Positions 1 to 7,116 of a DNA stretch of 29,221 nt are shown in pieces. Source of the stretch: RGIG5612 sp045546255. Lineage in GTDB: Bacteria > Bacillota > Clostridia > Lachnospirales > Lachnospiraceae. Both the position numbers and the translations under genes were made by a program. The stretch lies in contig JAZQCK010000027.1 of assembly GCA_045546255.1 (NCBI GenBank), positions 1 to 29,221 of the forward strand. Direction: 5' to 3'. Each line of letters starts with the position of its first letter. The first letter of the stretch is position 1. The notes below the pieces were generated by a model. The model was not told the DNA's origin and searched no databases. It was given only the letters and a program-made list of their open reading frames with translations.

Positions 1-98
1 CTTGCGATCAAAAAGATAAGGCCAAGAAGAACGACCACTGCAAAAACAATGATCGTCGGTCTGATAGGTAGTTTTTTCTTTCTTCTGCGCTGGTTCAT
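1..98 (-). CDS. Partial membrane-anchored protein, N-terminus only
   Basis: Only the first 32 or so codons are present; the gene runs off the left edge. It starts ATG at 98 and reads MNQRRRKKKLPIRP followed by a hydrophobic stretch IIVFAVVVLLGLIFLIA. That is a short basic cytoplasmic tail followed by one transmembrane segment or an uncleaved signal anchor. Several proteins in this window have the same N-terminal design (the two CapA proteins and the right-edge glycosidase), so a cell-envelope or extracellular enzyme is likely, but the family cannot be told from this fragment. The ribosome site is weak (AGGA about 12 nt upstream). An extended -10 promoter sits just upstream. Confidence 0.7.
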   Translation of the reverse strand, partial: MNQRRRKKKLPIRPTIIVFAVVVLLGLIFLIA

Positions 99-129
99 GA
101 AATGAAATTATCCTGGTAAATCTTGGATT

Positions 130-158
130 ATTTTACCACTAAATAGGGAAAAAGAAAA
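130..158 (-). promoter_or_regulatory. Candidate promoter for the left-edge gene
   Basis: On the minus strand there is an extended -10 TGgTAAAAT (-10 hexamer at 130-135, TG at 137-138). The best -35 is weak, TTTTCT at 17 bp spacing. The predicted transcript start is near 123, giving a leader of about 25 nt before the ATG at 98. This means the left-edge gene need not depend on read-through from ssrA. Confidence 0.4.
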
Positions 159-164
159 CAAAGT

Positions 165-258
165 GCTCCTCCCTCCTTGTTCGATTCCTGCCAGACTCTC
201 GCATACAGAAACAGGGGACCAGTTGGTCCCCTGCTTCTGTATGGAGCTGGCGGGAATC
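165..258. repeat. Direct repeat copy 1 (hairpin unit with tmRNA 3'-end remnant)
   Basis: A 94-bp block identical to 333-426 (offset 168 bp). Each copy contains an inner palindrome, caggggaccagttggtcccctg, extended outward by catacagaa / ttctgtatg and again by gattcctgccag / ctggcgggaatc, so the unit can form a long hairpin. This copy ends inside the tmRNA T-arm sequence (ctggcgggaatc) but lacks the other half of the T-stem, so it is a fragment and not a second tmRNA. On the minus strand it is followed by a T-rich run at 134-161, so it may also serve as the ssrA terminator. Confidence 0.85.
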
Positions 259-332
259 CCACCGGCGGCTTTGCCGCCTCTCAGGCCGCGTCGGCGTCGA
301 AGGTCCACTGGACCTTCTCCTTCCGTCGCTCC

Positions 333-426
333 GCTCCTCCCTCCTTGTTCGATTCCTGCCAGACTCTCGCATACAGAAACAGGGGACCAGTTGGTCCCCT
401 GCTTCTGTATGGAGCTGGCGGGAATC
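333..426. repeat. Direct repeat copy 2, overlapping the ssrA 3' end
   Basis: Identical to 165-258. Its right end overlaps the last 17 nt of the tmRNA (410-426). Going beyond the repeat, the inverted repeat extends to 347-362 against 415-430: gttcgattcctgccag pairs with ctggcgggaatcgaac with a single mismatch. On the minus strand, the tmRNA is therefore followed by a strong hairpin and then by a sequence complementary to the 3' strand of its own T-arm. The 74 bp between the copies (259-332) is GC-rich with two small hairpins (ggcggctttgccgcc and gaaggtccactggaccttc). Confidence 0.85.
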
Positions 427-752
427 GAACCCGCGTCCGAAATCTCCTCCACGCATCTTTCTCCCACTACAGTCATTGAAATTTTGATTTCCCCTTATCG
501 GTCCCCAATGACAGACTCCGATAAGAAGTAGCTTGTGATGTTCTGCCGCTTACAAGCTTAGGCGGCAGAGTTTCCCGCAAGGATGACGCCGGCTTGGCAG
601 CTGCGGGCTTCTGCGGCCGACGAGCTGCACTTAGGCAGCTAAAGCTAATTTATTATTTTTAGCGTTTAATTTTAATTGGATCTTTTTAGGTAGTTACCCG
701 CTACCAGTGGCTTAATCCGCTTCTGAAACCCCGTCGAAACCTTTACAGCCCC
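410..752 (-). ncRNA. ssrA: Transfer-messenger RNA (tmRNA), trans-translation
   Basis: tmRNA rescues ribosomes stalled on broken mRNAs and adds a degradation tag. The 5' end (minus strand, from 752) reads GGGGCTGTAAAGGTTTCGAC, the conserved tmRNA start. The 3' end has the T-arm GGTTCGATTCCCGCC followed by CAGCTCC-A, which pairs with the 5' GGGGCTG to form the acceptor stem. CCA is not encoded (TAC follows), so it must be added enzymatically. The tag frame lies at 631-663: GCT resume codon, then AKNNKLALAA and TAA. The -ALAA end is the expected protease signal. About 343 nt is a normal length. The 5' end lies only 12 nt after the stop of the C39-like gene, and smpB is next upstream, so ssrA is probably at least partly cotranscribed with its protein partner and matured by RNase P. 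No convincing separate promoter was found. Confidence 0.96.
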
Positions 753-764
753 GAAAAGATTTAT

Positions 765-1826
765 CTATTTTCCAAAGATCGGCTGAGGAGCCAATCCTTC
801 TAAACGTAATTCATGCGGTCCGTTTGCGATACCGTCAAATCCCCTGCTTCCTCTTACGACGTTATTCTTTGGAAGCAGACCATCGTTAAACGGCAGATCC
901 ACGATTTTTTGTTCCGCTTCAAATTGCTGCTCCGCCGTTTTTAAGATCACGGCGTTATAGCCGATCTGTGTAAAACGCTTTTTAAAGAGATCCATATCAT
1001 AGGTCGTAACGCCAACCAGAGGATCCGCTACCGTGACCGTCTTTTTATCCAGATCAAAACCGCTCAAAACCAGGCAGTGTTCCTGACCGATCCAGACCAG
1101 ATCTTCCCCATCAATATTCACGCGGAAGCTGTAATAGGGCTCCTTCATATAGACCGTCACCCAAATGATCACAGGGAAACCTTTCGCGACCTCATTTAAG
1201 AGGCTTTCAAAGCTTGAATTCGTATAATTAAAAGCGCGAAGGCTCGTCATCTGCGTATCCAAAAAACCATTTGCCGCATTCACGACCGCATTGGAATAGC
1301 AGCCGATGCCGGAAAAGTCCAAAGGATTCCCAATATAATAATTACGGAAGTCCCAGTTCTTTTCCTTCTGATAAAAGTACTCCGAAGCAAGGGTCAGCTT
1401 ATCGATCTTAAAACCGTAATAATTCAGTGCGATCGTAGTCGCTGTCGCCTCGCAGCCGTTTGGCATTTCAGGGTTTTGTAACACCACGTCGACATCGAGC
1501 TCCGCTTTTCTCTTTTCGACCTGATCCTCATCAACTTTCGCCTTATAATAGATCGGAACGTAGAGAAAATACCCGTTTGGATCGATCGCACGAAGTCCAT
1601 CATCGCTCATTTGCGGTTCTAAATTGGCCGAGGCATAGGAATGATAAAACCCATAAGCGTCATAATACCCATACGGCCCATAAATATACCCATTATCCGA
1701 GTAATAGTTCCCATAGATATCATAATAATCCGCCCGGCTCGTCGTAATAAAGCCGCTCAGTAGGGACCCTAAAAATATGATCAGAAATGCAATGCTGATT
1801 TTTCTTACTGTCTTTTTTTCAGTCAC
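765..1826 (-). CDS. Secreted C39-family cysteine peptidase-like protein with Tyr/Gly-rich segment
   Basis: 353 aa from a GTG start 7 nt after the smpB stop. Residues 5-32 form a signal peptide (KKTVRK, hydrophobic core, likely cleavage after SRA). Residues 33-64 are a Tyr/Gly-rich stretch, 13 Tyr in about 32 residues, with repeats such as DIYGNYY, YIYGPYGYY and DAYGFY. The rest matches the peptidase C39-like fold: NGCEATATTIALNYYG holds the catalytic Cys125, EHCLVLSGFD the His250, and VADP the Asp268, in the order and spacing seen in peptidase_C39_2 proteins. A tail of about 50 residues follows. Members of this family in Firmicutes are secreted or wall-associated; substrates are mostly unknown and some may not be proteolytic. 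Its place between smpB and ssrA is unusual and suggests cotranscription rather than shared function. Confidence 0.8.
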   Translation of the reverse strand: MTEKKTVRKISIAFLIIFLGSLLSGFITTSRADYYDIYGNYYSDNGYIYGPYGYYDAYGFYHSYASANLEPQMSDDGLRAIDPNGYFLYVPIYYKAKVDEDQVEKRKAELDVDVVLQNPEMPNGCEATATTIALNYYGFKIDKLTLASEYFYQKEKNWDFRNYYIGNPLDFSGIGCYSNAVVNAANGFLDTQMTSLRAFNYTNSSFESLLNEVAKGFPVIIWVTVYMKEPYYSFRVNIDGEDLVWIGQEHCLVLSGFDLDKKTVTVADPLVGVTTYDMDLFKKRFTQIGYNAVILKTAEQQFEAEQKIVDLPFNDGLLPKNNVVRGSRGFDGIANGPHELRLEGLAPQPIFGK

Positions 1827-1833
1827 GAATCTC

Positions 1834-2304
1834 TTACGCTTTAAAATTTCGTACTTTGAATTCCCGTTCCGCTTCTCTTCGCTGGTCTTTCTTCGCGATA
1901 TCTTCTCTCTTATCGTAAAGCTTTTTACCCTTGCACATGCCGATCTCGACTTTGACCAGGCTGTTCTTAAAATAGACCCTGAGCGGGATCACAGTATATC
2001 CGGCGCGCTGACTGTCCTGCGCGATCTTCCGGATCTCTTTTTTATGAAGAAGGAGCTGACGGACCCTCAAGGGATCGCGGTTAAATATATTGCCCTTCTC
2101 ATAAGGGGAAATGTTCATCCCGTAGATCAGCAGATCCCCGTTTTTTTCTCTGATAAAGGCCTCTTTAATGCTGCACTTACCCATCCGGAGTGATTTCACT
2201 TCAGTTCCCTTAAGGCTGATGCCGGCTTCGTAGGTCTCTTCTACGAAGTAGTCATGGTAAGCCTTCTTGTTATTCGCAATTAATTTGATGCCTTCATTTG
2301 CCAT
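1834..2304 (-). CDS. smpB: SsrA-binding protein SmpB
   Basis: 156 aa. SmpB binds tmRNA and delivers it with EF-Tu to stalled ribosomes. The sequence MANEGIKLIANNKKAYHDYF, then GTEVKSLRMGKCSIKEAF, is the diagnostic SmpB OB-fold core. The C-terminal tail KKLYDKREDIAKKDQRREAE is the basic helix that enters the mRNA channel. I chose the ATG at 2304 because MANEGIKLIANNKKA matches the usual SmpB N-terminus; an upstream ATG at 2340 would add 12 residues (MQHWCRQKPVKF) not typical of the family. Neither start has a clear Shine-Dalgarno. The gene follows a terminator after secG, so it should have its own promoter, which I could not identify. Its RNA partner ssrA is about 1.1 kb downstream on the same strand. 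Confidence 0.96.
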   Translation of the reverse strand: MANEGIKLIANNKKAYHDYFVEETYEAGISLKGTEVKSLRMGKCSIKEAFIREKNGDLLIYGMNISPYEKGNIFNRDPLRVRQLLLHKKEIRKIAQDSQRAGYTVIPLRVYFKNSLVKVEIGMCKGKKLYDKREDIAKKDQRREAEREFKVRNFKA

Positions 2305-2370
2305 AAATTTAACTGGTTTCTGCCTACACCAATGCTGCATGTACTTCTGCAGTCATCATCCTTACATATG

Positions 2371-2394
2371 AAAAACACTCTCTTTCGAGAGTGT
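2371..2394 (-). terminator. Rho-independent terminator after secG
   Basis: On the minus strand ACACTCTC-GAAA-GAGAGTGT forms a perfect 8-bp stem with a GNRA loop, followed by TTTTT. It starts 7 nt after the secG stop codon, so secG appears to be transcribed as a single gene and smpB needs separate initiation. Confidence 0.9.
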
Positions 2395-2401
2395 ATCATG
2401 A

Positions 2402-2647
2402 TCACAGTTTTGTGAAGAGTCCCACATTCAGCAGGATCGCCGCTATGAAGAAGATGACGGTCATTACAATCGTGATCTTTTCGAGGCGTCCTTCCTTGGA
2501 TCTACCTTTGTTTCTGCTCCAGTAAGTATCGGATCCTCCGCTGATGGAACTGGAAAGTCCGGCGGATTTTCCTTCCTGTAAGCAAACTACTATGATCATT
2601 ATTACACTAACGATTGATACGATAATCGTTGCTATTAAATAAAACAA
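2402..2647 (-). CDS. secG: Preprotein translocase subunit SecG
   Basis: 81 aa, two transmembrane segments (residues about 2-22 and 57-78) joined by a polar loop with EGKSAGLSSSISGGSDTYWSRNKGRSKEG, the conserved SecG signature. SecG assists the SecYEG channel during protein export. The start is TTG at 2647, supported by GGAGGG six nt upstream. It has its own extended -10 promoter and a terminator, so it looks monocistronic. In many Firmicutes the order is secG-rnr-smpB-ssrA; here rnr (RNase R) is not between secG and smpB. Confidence 0.95.
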   Translation of the reverse strand: MFYLIATIIVSIVSVIMIIVVCLQEGKSAGLSSSISGGSDTYWSRNKGRSKEGRLEKITIVMTVIFFIAAILLNVGLFTKL

Positions 2648-2679
2648 TTTTATCCCTCCTAATCAGGTCGTACCGATGA

Positions 2680-2708
2680 ATAATAGCATAAACACTTTTA
2701 TTCCGCAA
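2680..2708 (-). promoter_or_regulatory. secG promoter, extended -10
   Basis: On the minus strand: -35 TTGCGG (2703-2708), 17 bp spacer, -10 TATTAT (2680-2685) preceded by TG as TGcTATTAT. The expected transcript start is near 2673, giving a leader of about 25 nt containing the GGAGGG ribosome site. Confidence 0.7.
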
Positions 2709-2780
2709 GTCCTATTTTCCCTAAAAATCAAGTATTTTCAGCAAAAATCACGCGTCCTTTTCCAGAAGATCATTCGCTCC

Positions 2781-4178
2781 TTATCTCGGAATCCGATCAA
2801 GGATCCATGACCCCAAAACATCCTGGGCTTTCTGTTTCAAAACCCCAAGCGAGAAACTGTCGTCATAGGTCAGATAGGTGTCATGAACAGCCGCCAGATC
2901 TTCCGTATAATCCGCCAGATAATAAGTCTGGATCACGACCGGATCCTGCGTCTTATCATTATGCGTTACAACCGGAATCTCTTTCGCGCTGCTTTCAACA
3001 ATTGCGCATCCTGCTTCTGTCTTTTCAATCTCCAAATATGCCATGCCGCCTAAGACCAGGTCTGTATACTGCTGGTTGGAGACGAAGTTGCCTAAAGAAT
3101 AATAGCAAAGCGCCTTGTTGCCATTCCCGGAGGTCACCCACTCAATGTTCTGAAGGACATGCGGATGCGTTCCTATGATCAGGTCTGCTCCGGCTTCCGT
3201 AAACAGATTGGCCCAGTCTCTTTGGAAATCATTCGGCTCTCCGACCATATTCTCATCGCCCCAATGTGGACAGACGATGACAAAATCCGCCTGAGACGCT
3301 GCCTGCTGCACCTGATTCGAGATATAGTCCCGGGTACCGTCATTCATCAAGGTGATCAAATACGGCTCATCACCAGGAAGCTCATAGCCGTTGAGGCCGT
3401 AAGTATAATTCAATACCGCAAAAGTGATTCCGTTTTTCGTGATCAATGGGATCGCATCTTCCTCCTCGGTCGAGCCATGCATTCCGACCATTAAGATTTC
3501 ATTTGAATGCTGCTTCCAGAAGTCGATGCTGTGGTGAATACCGCCGGCACCGGAGTCCATGGAATGGTTCGACGCCTGAAGGGCCACATCAAAGCCGGCA
3601 TTAATGACAGCAAGTCCCATCTCATCCGGCGTATTAAAGTTTGGATAACCACCGTATGGACCTCCGCCAAGCGGAGTCTCAACATTACAGATCGCAAGGT
3701 CAACCGAAGAAATATCGTCTTTTAACAGGCTGAACAGGCTCGAAAAATCATAGCCGTTTCCTGTGCTTGCAAGCTCTAAGATCGTATCATGCGCGATGAT
3801 ATCGCCGACAGCAGCGAGCGTTACATGGCCATCCGTCGTTGCCGCTCCGCCAGCATCTCCTCCGCCTTCCGTTCCGGTCGTTACCTCTTCTGTATTCGAA
3901 GATCCGTTCACAGGCTCTTTTTTATTTCGGTTACAGGAAACGACAGAAAGGATCAAAGTTGCAACCAAAGCCACCGCCACAACGATCGTAATGATGCGGA
4001 TGATCCAGGCCTGGCGCCTGCGCTTTTTATAAGCCGCCTCACGACGCTGCTGTGAAGCACGGCTTCTGCTCTGCGCCGAAGGTCTCTGCGCGCTGCTTCG
4101 CTGCACATTGCTTCTGCTTGCGCCCTGTCCGCTCCGATTTCCCTGTCCGCCTCTGTTTCCCGGTCTTCTTGTTGCCAT
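2781..4178 (-). CDS. CapA-family metallophosphatase-like protein (copy 1)
   Basis: 465 aa. An Arg/Gly/Ser/Gln-rich cytoplasmic N-terminus (1-56) is followed by one membrane segment (about 57-82), a Gly/Thr-rich linker (83-117), then the PGA_cap/CapA domain outside the cell. Visible motifs: AAVGDIIAHD, AICNVETPL, QASNHSMDSGAGG, GTHPHVLQ and YSLGNFVSN, the metal-site and signature segments of the CapA branch of calcineurin-like phosphatases. Relatives take part in poly-gamma-glutamate or capsule production, but no pgsB/pgsC neighbours are present, so the substrate is unknown. A Cys at the end of the membrane segment (VVSC) resembles a lipobox, but the long basic N-terminus argues against a lipoprotein. 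It lies 22 nt after its paralogue, with an AAAGGA ribosome site. Confidence 0.85.
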   Translation of the reverse strand: MATRRPGNRGGQGNRSGQGASRSNVQRSSAQRPSAQSRSRASQQRREAAYKKRRRQAWIIRIITIVVAVALVATLILSVVSCNRNKKEPVNGSSNTEEVTTGTEGGGDAGGAATTDGHVTLAAVGDIIAHDTILELASTGNGYDFSSLFSLLKDDISSVDLAICNVETPLGGGPYGGYPNFNTPDEMGLAVINAGFDVALQASNHSMDSGAGGIHHSIDFWKQHSNEILMVGMHGSTEEEDAIPLITKNGITFAVLNYTYGLNGYELPGDEPYLITLMNDGTRDYISNQVQQAASQADFVIVCPHWGDENMVGEPNDFQRDWANLFTEAGADLIIGTHPHVLQNIEWVTSGNGNKALCYYSLGNFVSNQQYTDLVLGGMAYLEIEKTEAGCAIVESSAKEIPVVTHNDKTQDPVVIQTYYLADYTEDLAAVHDTYLTYDDSFSLGVLKQKAQDVLGSWILDRIPR

Positions 4179-4200
4179 TGATCGTTTCTATCCTTTTATC

Positions 4201-5538
4201 TTAGTATTCGATGATCCAGTCGCCAAATGTCGTCGTTGCAATTTCCTGCAGCCAGCCAAGGGAGAACTGGTCTCTGCCGTTGACTACAATATCATGTGAA
4301 TTTGCAAGATCTTCCGTATAATCGGAAAGCTTGTAGCAGACGACTTCGTTTGTAAAGTTACCATGATCGATATTGTGCGTTACGATTGGAACCACTCCGG
4401 TTGCACCTTCATCAATATAGGTGCTGCCGTTTTCCTTCACGATCTTAACTTTCGCCATGCCGCCTACAACTTCCGGTGCTTCCTGCTGGTTCGATGCATA
4501 GTTACCTAAAGAATAATAGCAAAGGGCTTTATGTCCGTCTGCCGCCGTAACCCAGTCGATGCGCTCCGGTACATGCGGATGCGCTCCGATAATGAGGTCC
4601 GCACCAGCATCGGTAAAGATCTGTGCCCAACTATCCTGGAACTCTGTCGTATCCGGCCAGAGGTCTTCGACGCCCCAGTGCGGAAGAACGACGACAAAGT
4701 CTGCATTGGCATCTGCCGTACGGATATCATTTTCAATGATCTCTCGATGAGCATCATCGATGATCGTAACAAGGTAATCCATATCGTAAGGAAGTTCAAA
4801 ACCATTCAAGCCGTAAGTATAGTTCAGGAAAGCGAACTTAATACCGTTCTTCTCATAATAGGTGATCGTATCTCTCTTTTCCTGAGACTCGTTCATGCCG
4901 ATCATCGTGATCTGGCCTTCTTTGGTTTTCCAGTAGTCGATCGTATGGAGGATTCCGTCGCTTCCTTCATCATAGGAATGGTTCGATGCCTGCTGAACGA
5001 TATCGAAGCCGGCATTGATCTCCGCATCACCAATCTCGCCCGGTGTATTAAAGATAAACTCAATACCGCCGTCAGCCGGGATCGTCGTATCGATCGGCGT
5101 TTCCTGGTTGCAGATCGCGATATCGGCTCTGGAAATATCATCTTTCATCACTGAGAAGATATTGTTGAAGTCGTAGGTTCCGTCACCATTATTTGCATAG
5201 TTTAAGAGCGGTGTGTGCATGAGCACGTCACCGACCGCAACCAGCTCGACTTCTGCACGTGGAGGCTCTGTTACAACCTCTTCTGTGGTGGCTTCTTCTG
5301 CTGAAGAGCCCTTCGGAGCTGCATCTTTCTTGCGATGCGAACAGGAAACAGCAACAATCACGATCACTGCGATCAAAAGCGCAACCACTCCGATCGTAAG
5401 GATGCGGATCATCCTTGCTTCTTTCCGTTTCTTTTCCGCACGGCGCTTAGCAGCAGCGCGTCTTCTTCTCTCTTCTTCCGTCATCGGACGTCTCTGGCTT
5501 GTTCCGTTTGAACGGTTACCACTACGATACTCACTCAT
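4201..5538 (-). CDS. CapA-family metallophosphatase-like protein (copy 2)
   Basis: 445 aa, a clear paralogue of the following gene. It has a basic, Arg/Lys/Glu-rich N-terminus (1-43), one membrane segment (44-66), an acidic linker, then the CapA domain: VAVGDVLMHTPLL, AICNQETPID, QASNHSYDEGSDG, GAHPHVPERIDWV and YSLGNYASN. The shared stretch FLNYTYGLNGFELP / VLNYTYGLNGYELP shows recent common origin, while the linkers and N-termini differ. It starts ATG 18 nt after the gpmI stop with GAGGGAAG upstream, so it is cotranscribed with gpmI. The enzymatic role is likely phosphatase or phosphodiesterase activity on an envelope polymer, by family inference only. Confidence 0.85.
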   Translation of the reverse strand: MSEYRSGNRSNGTSQRRPMTEEERRRRAAAKRRAEKKRKEARMIRILTIGVVALLIAVIVIVAVSCSHRKKDAAPKGSSAEEATTEEVVTEPPRAEVELVAVGDVLMHTPLLNYANNGDGTYDFNNIFSVMKDDISRADIAICNQETPIDTTIPADGGIEFIFNTPGEIGDAEINAGFDIVQQASNHSYDEGSDGILHTIDYWKTKEGQITMIGMNESQEKRDTITYYEKNGIKFAFLNYTYGLNGFELPYDMDYLVTIIDDAHREIIENDIRTADANADFVVVLPHWGVEDLWPDTTEFQDSWAQIFTDAGADLIIGAHPHVPERIDWVTAADGHKALCYYSLGNYASNQQEAPEVVGGMAKVKIVKENGSTYIDEGATGVVPIVTHNIDHGNFTNEVVCYKLSDYTEDLANSHDIVVNGRDQFSLGWLQEIATTTFGDWIIEY

Positions 5539-5556
5539 AATCTTCCCTCTTTTTTA

Positions 5557-7116
5557 TTATTTATGAATCAACAAACTCTCTCCTGTCATCTCTTTCGGCT
5601 GCTCCAGTTCTAAGAGCTCCAGCAGTGTCGGTGCGATGTCGCAGAGTCTTCCGCCTTCCTTTAATCCAACGCCTTCCGGCGCATTGATCAGGATAAACGG
5701 GACCGGATTAGTTGTATGTGCAGTCCATGGCTCTTTGGTCTCATGATTGATGTTCATTTCCGCATTTCCATGATCTGCACAGAGGAACATCACGCCGCCG
5801 ACTTCCTTGATCGTCTGGACGACTTTGCCAACACATTCATCGATCGTCTCAATTGCCTTAACTACTGCCGGGATAATGCCGGTGTGTCCAACCATATCCG
5901 GATTTGCAAAGTTAATGATGATCACATCATGCTCGCCGGCCTTAATCACTTCGATCAGTTTCTCGCAGACTTCCGGCGCACTCATCTCCGGCTGCAGATC
6001 ATAGGTTGCAACCTTCGGAGACGGGATCAGGAAACGGTCTTCTCCTTCATTCGGTTTTTCTACTCCGCCGTTAAAGAAGAAGGTGACATGCGCATATTTT
6101 TCTGTTTCCGCAATTCTGGCCTGCTTCAATCCTTTTGAAGAAATATACTCGCCAAAGGTGTTTTCGATCTCTTCTTCTTTGAACACGATCTTCTTATTCG
6201 GGATTGTGACATCATACTCCGTAAAGCAGACATAATCGGTCTTGATCCTCGGTCCACGCTCAAATCCATCGAACTCATCGCAGCAGAAAGTCCTGCTGAT
6301 TTCTCTTGCGCGGTCCGGACGGAAGTTGATAAAGACTACCGAATCTCCGTCTTTGATCACAGCGGTCGGCTCATCCGTAGCTTCTCCGTTTTCTGCTTTC
6401 TTAACAATCACTGTCGGCTCGATAAACTCATCCGTGATCTCTTTCGCATAAGTATGTTCCATCGCTTCTACCGGGCAGCTCTCATAGATGCCTTCGCCCT
6501 TTGTAAGCGCCCTATACGCTTTTTCCACCCTCTCCCAGCGGTTATCACGATCCATTGCATAGTAGCGGCCTGTGATCGTTGCAATCTTTCCGACGCCGTA
6601 TTTTTTCATTTCATCCAGCAGTTCTTTTACATAGCCGATGCCGGAAGTCGGAGAGGTGTCTCGTCCATCCATGAAGCAATGAACATAGACACGGTCCAAT
6701 CCTTTGCGGCTGCAAAGATCAAGCAGCGCGTACATATGATGGTTATCACTATGGACGCCGCCATCGGATAAGAGACCAAAGATATGAAGATCGGTTCCGT
6801 TTTTGAGGCAGTTGTCGATTGCCTCTAAGAGTTCTTGCTTTTCAAAAAAATCTCCATCTTCAATGGACTTTGTAATCCGGGTCAGGTCCTGATAAACGAC
6901 GCGGCCGGCACCCATGTTGAGATGTCCGACTTCAGAATTTCCCATCTGTCCATCCGGAAGCCCGACGGCAAGCCCGCTGGCATAGCCTTTTACGAACGGA
7001 TACTGCTCTTTCAGTCCATCAACGACCGGAGTCGCTGCCATATTAATGGCATTTCCCTCCGGATCATCGGATAAGCCATATCCATCTAAAATCATAAGAA
7101 CAACTGGTTTTTTCAT
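5557..7116 (-). CDS. gpmI: 2,3-bisphosphoglycerate-independent phosphoglycerate mutase
   Basis: 519 aa, full family length. It converts 3-phosphoglycerate to 2-phosphoglycerate in glycolysis and gluconeogenesis using two metal ions (Mn in Firmicutes). Visible: VLMILDGYG (metal Asp11), DGQMGNSEVGHLNMGAGR with phosphorylated Ser61, HIFGLLSDGGVHSD, HCFMDGRDTSP, FINFRPDRAREI, NFANPDMVGHTG, and ADHGNAEMN with AHTTNPVPF near the C-terminus, all in order. ATG start with AGGAGAG upstream. The usual glycolytic neighbours (gap, pgk, tpi, eno) are absent; it sits downstream of nadK and upstream of two capA genes. No clear terminator follows nadK, so some read-through from the nusB operon is possible. 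Confidence 0.97.
   Translation of the reverse strand: MKKPVVLMILDGYGLSDDPEGNAINMAATPVVDGLKEQYPFVKGYASGLAVGLPDGQMGNSEVGHLNMGAGRVVYQDLTRITKSIEDGDFFEKQELLEAIDNCLKNGTDLHIFGLLSDGGVHSDNHHMYALLDLCSRKGLDRVYVHCFMDGRDTSPTSGIGYVKELLDEMKKYGVGKIATITGRYYAMDRDNRWERVEKAYRALTKGEGIYESCPVEAMEHTYAKEITDEFIEPTVIVKKAENGEATDEPTAVIKDGDSVVFINFRPDRAREISRTFCCDEFDGFERGPRIKTDYVCFTEYDVTIPNKKIVFKEEEIENTFGEYISSKGLKQARIAETEKYAHVTFFFNGGVEKPNEGEDRFLIPSPKVATYDLQPEMSAPEVCEKLIEVIKAGEHDVIIINFANPDMVGHTGIIPAVVKAIETIDECVGKVVQTIKEVGGVMFLCADHGNAEMNINHETKEPWTAHTTNPVPFILINAPEGVGLKEGGRLCDIAPTLLELLELEQPKEMTGESLLIHK

Noticed and set aside
108..531. Several ORFs of 100-122 aa on both strands across the hairpin repeat and tmRNA 3' end
   Set aside because: They are by-products of the duplicated 94-bp hairpin unit and overlap a clear RNA gene; the same peptide segment is simply repeated, and there are no ribosome sites.
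2305..2365. Possible short leader peptide (MTAEVHAALV) before smpB
   Set aside because: The only candidate ribosome site is 3 nt from its ATG, too close, and no regulatory hairpin follows.
4531..5154. Plus-strand ORF of 207 aa opposite the second CapA gene
   Set aside because: The CapA motifs on the minus strand account for this region; the opposite frame shows no recognisable domain.
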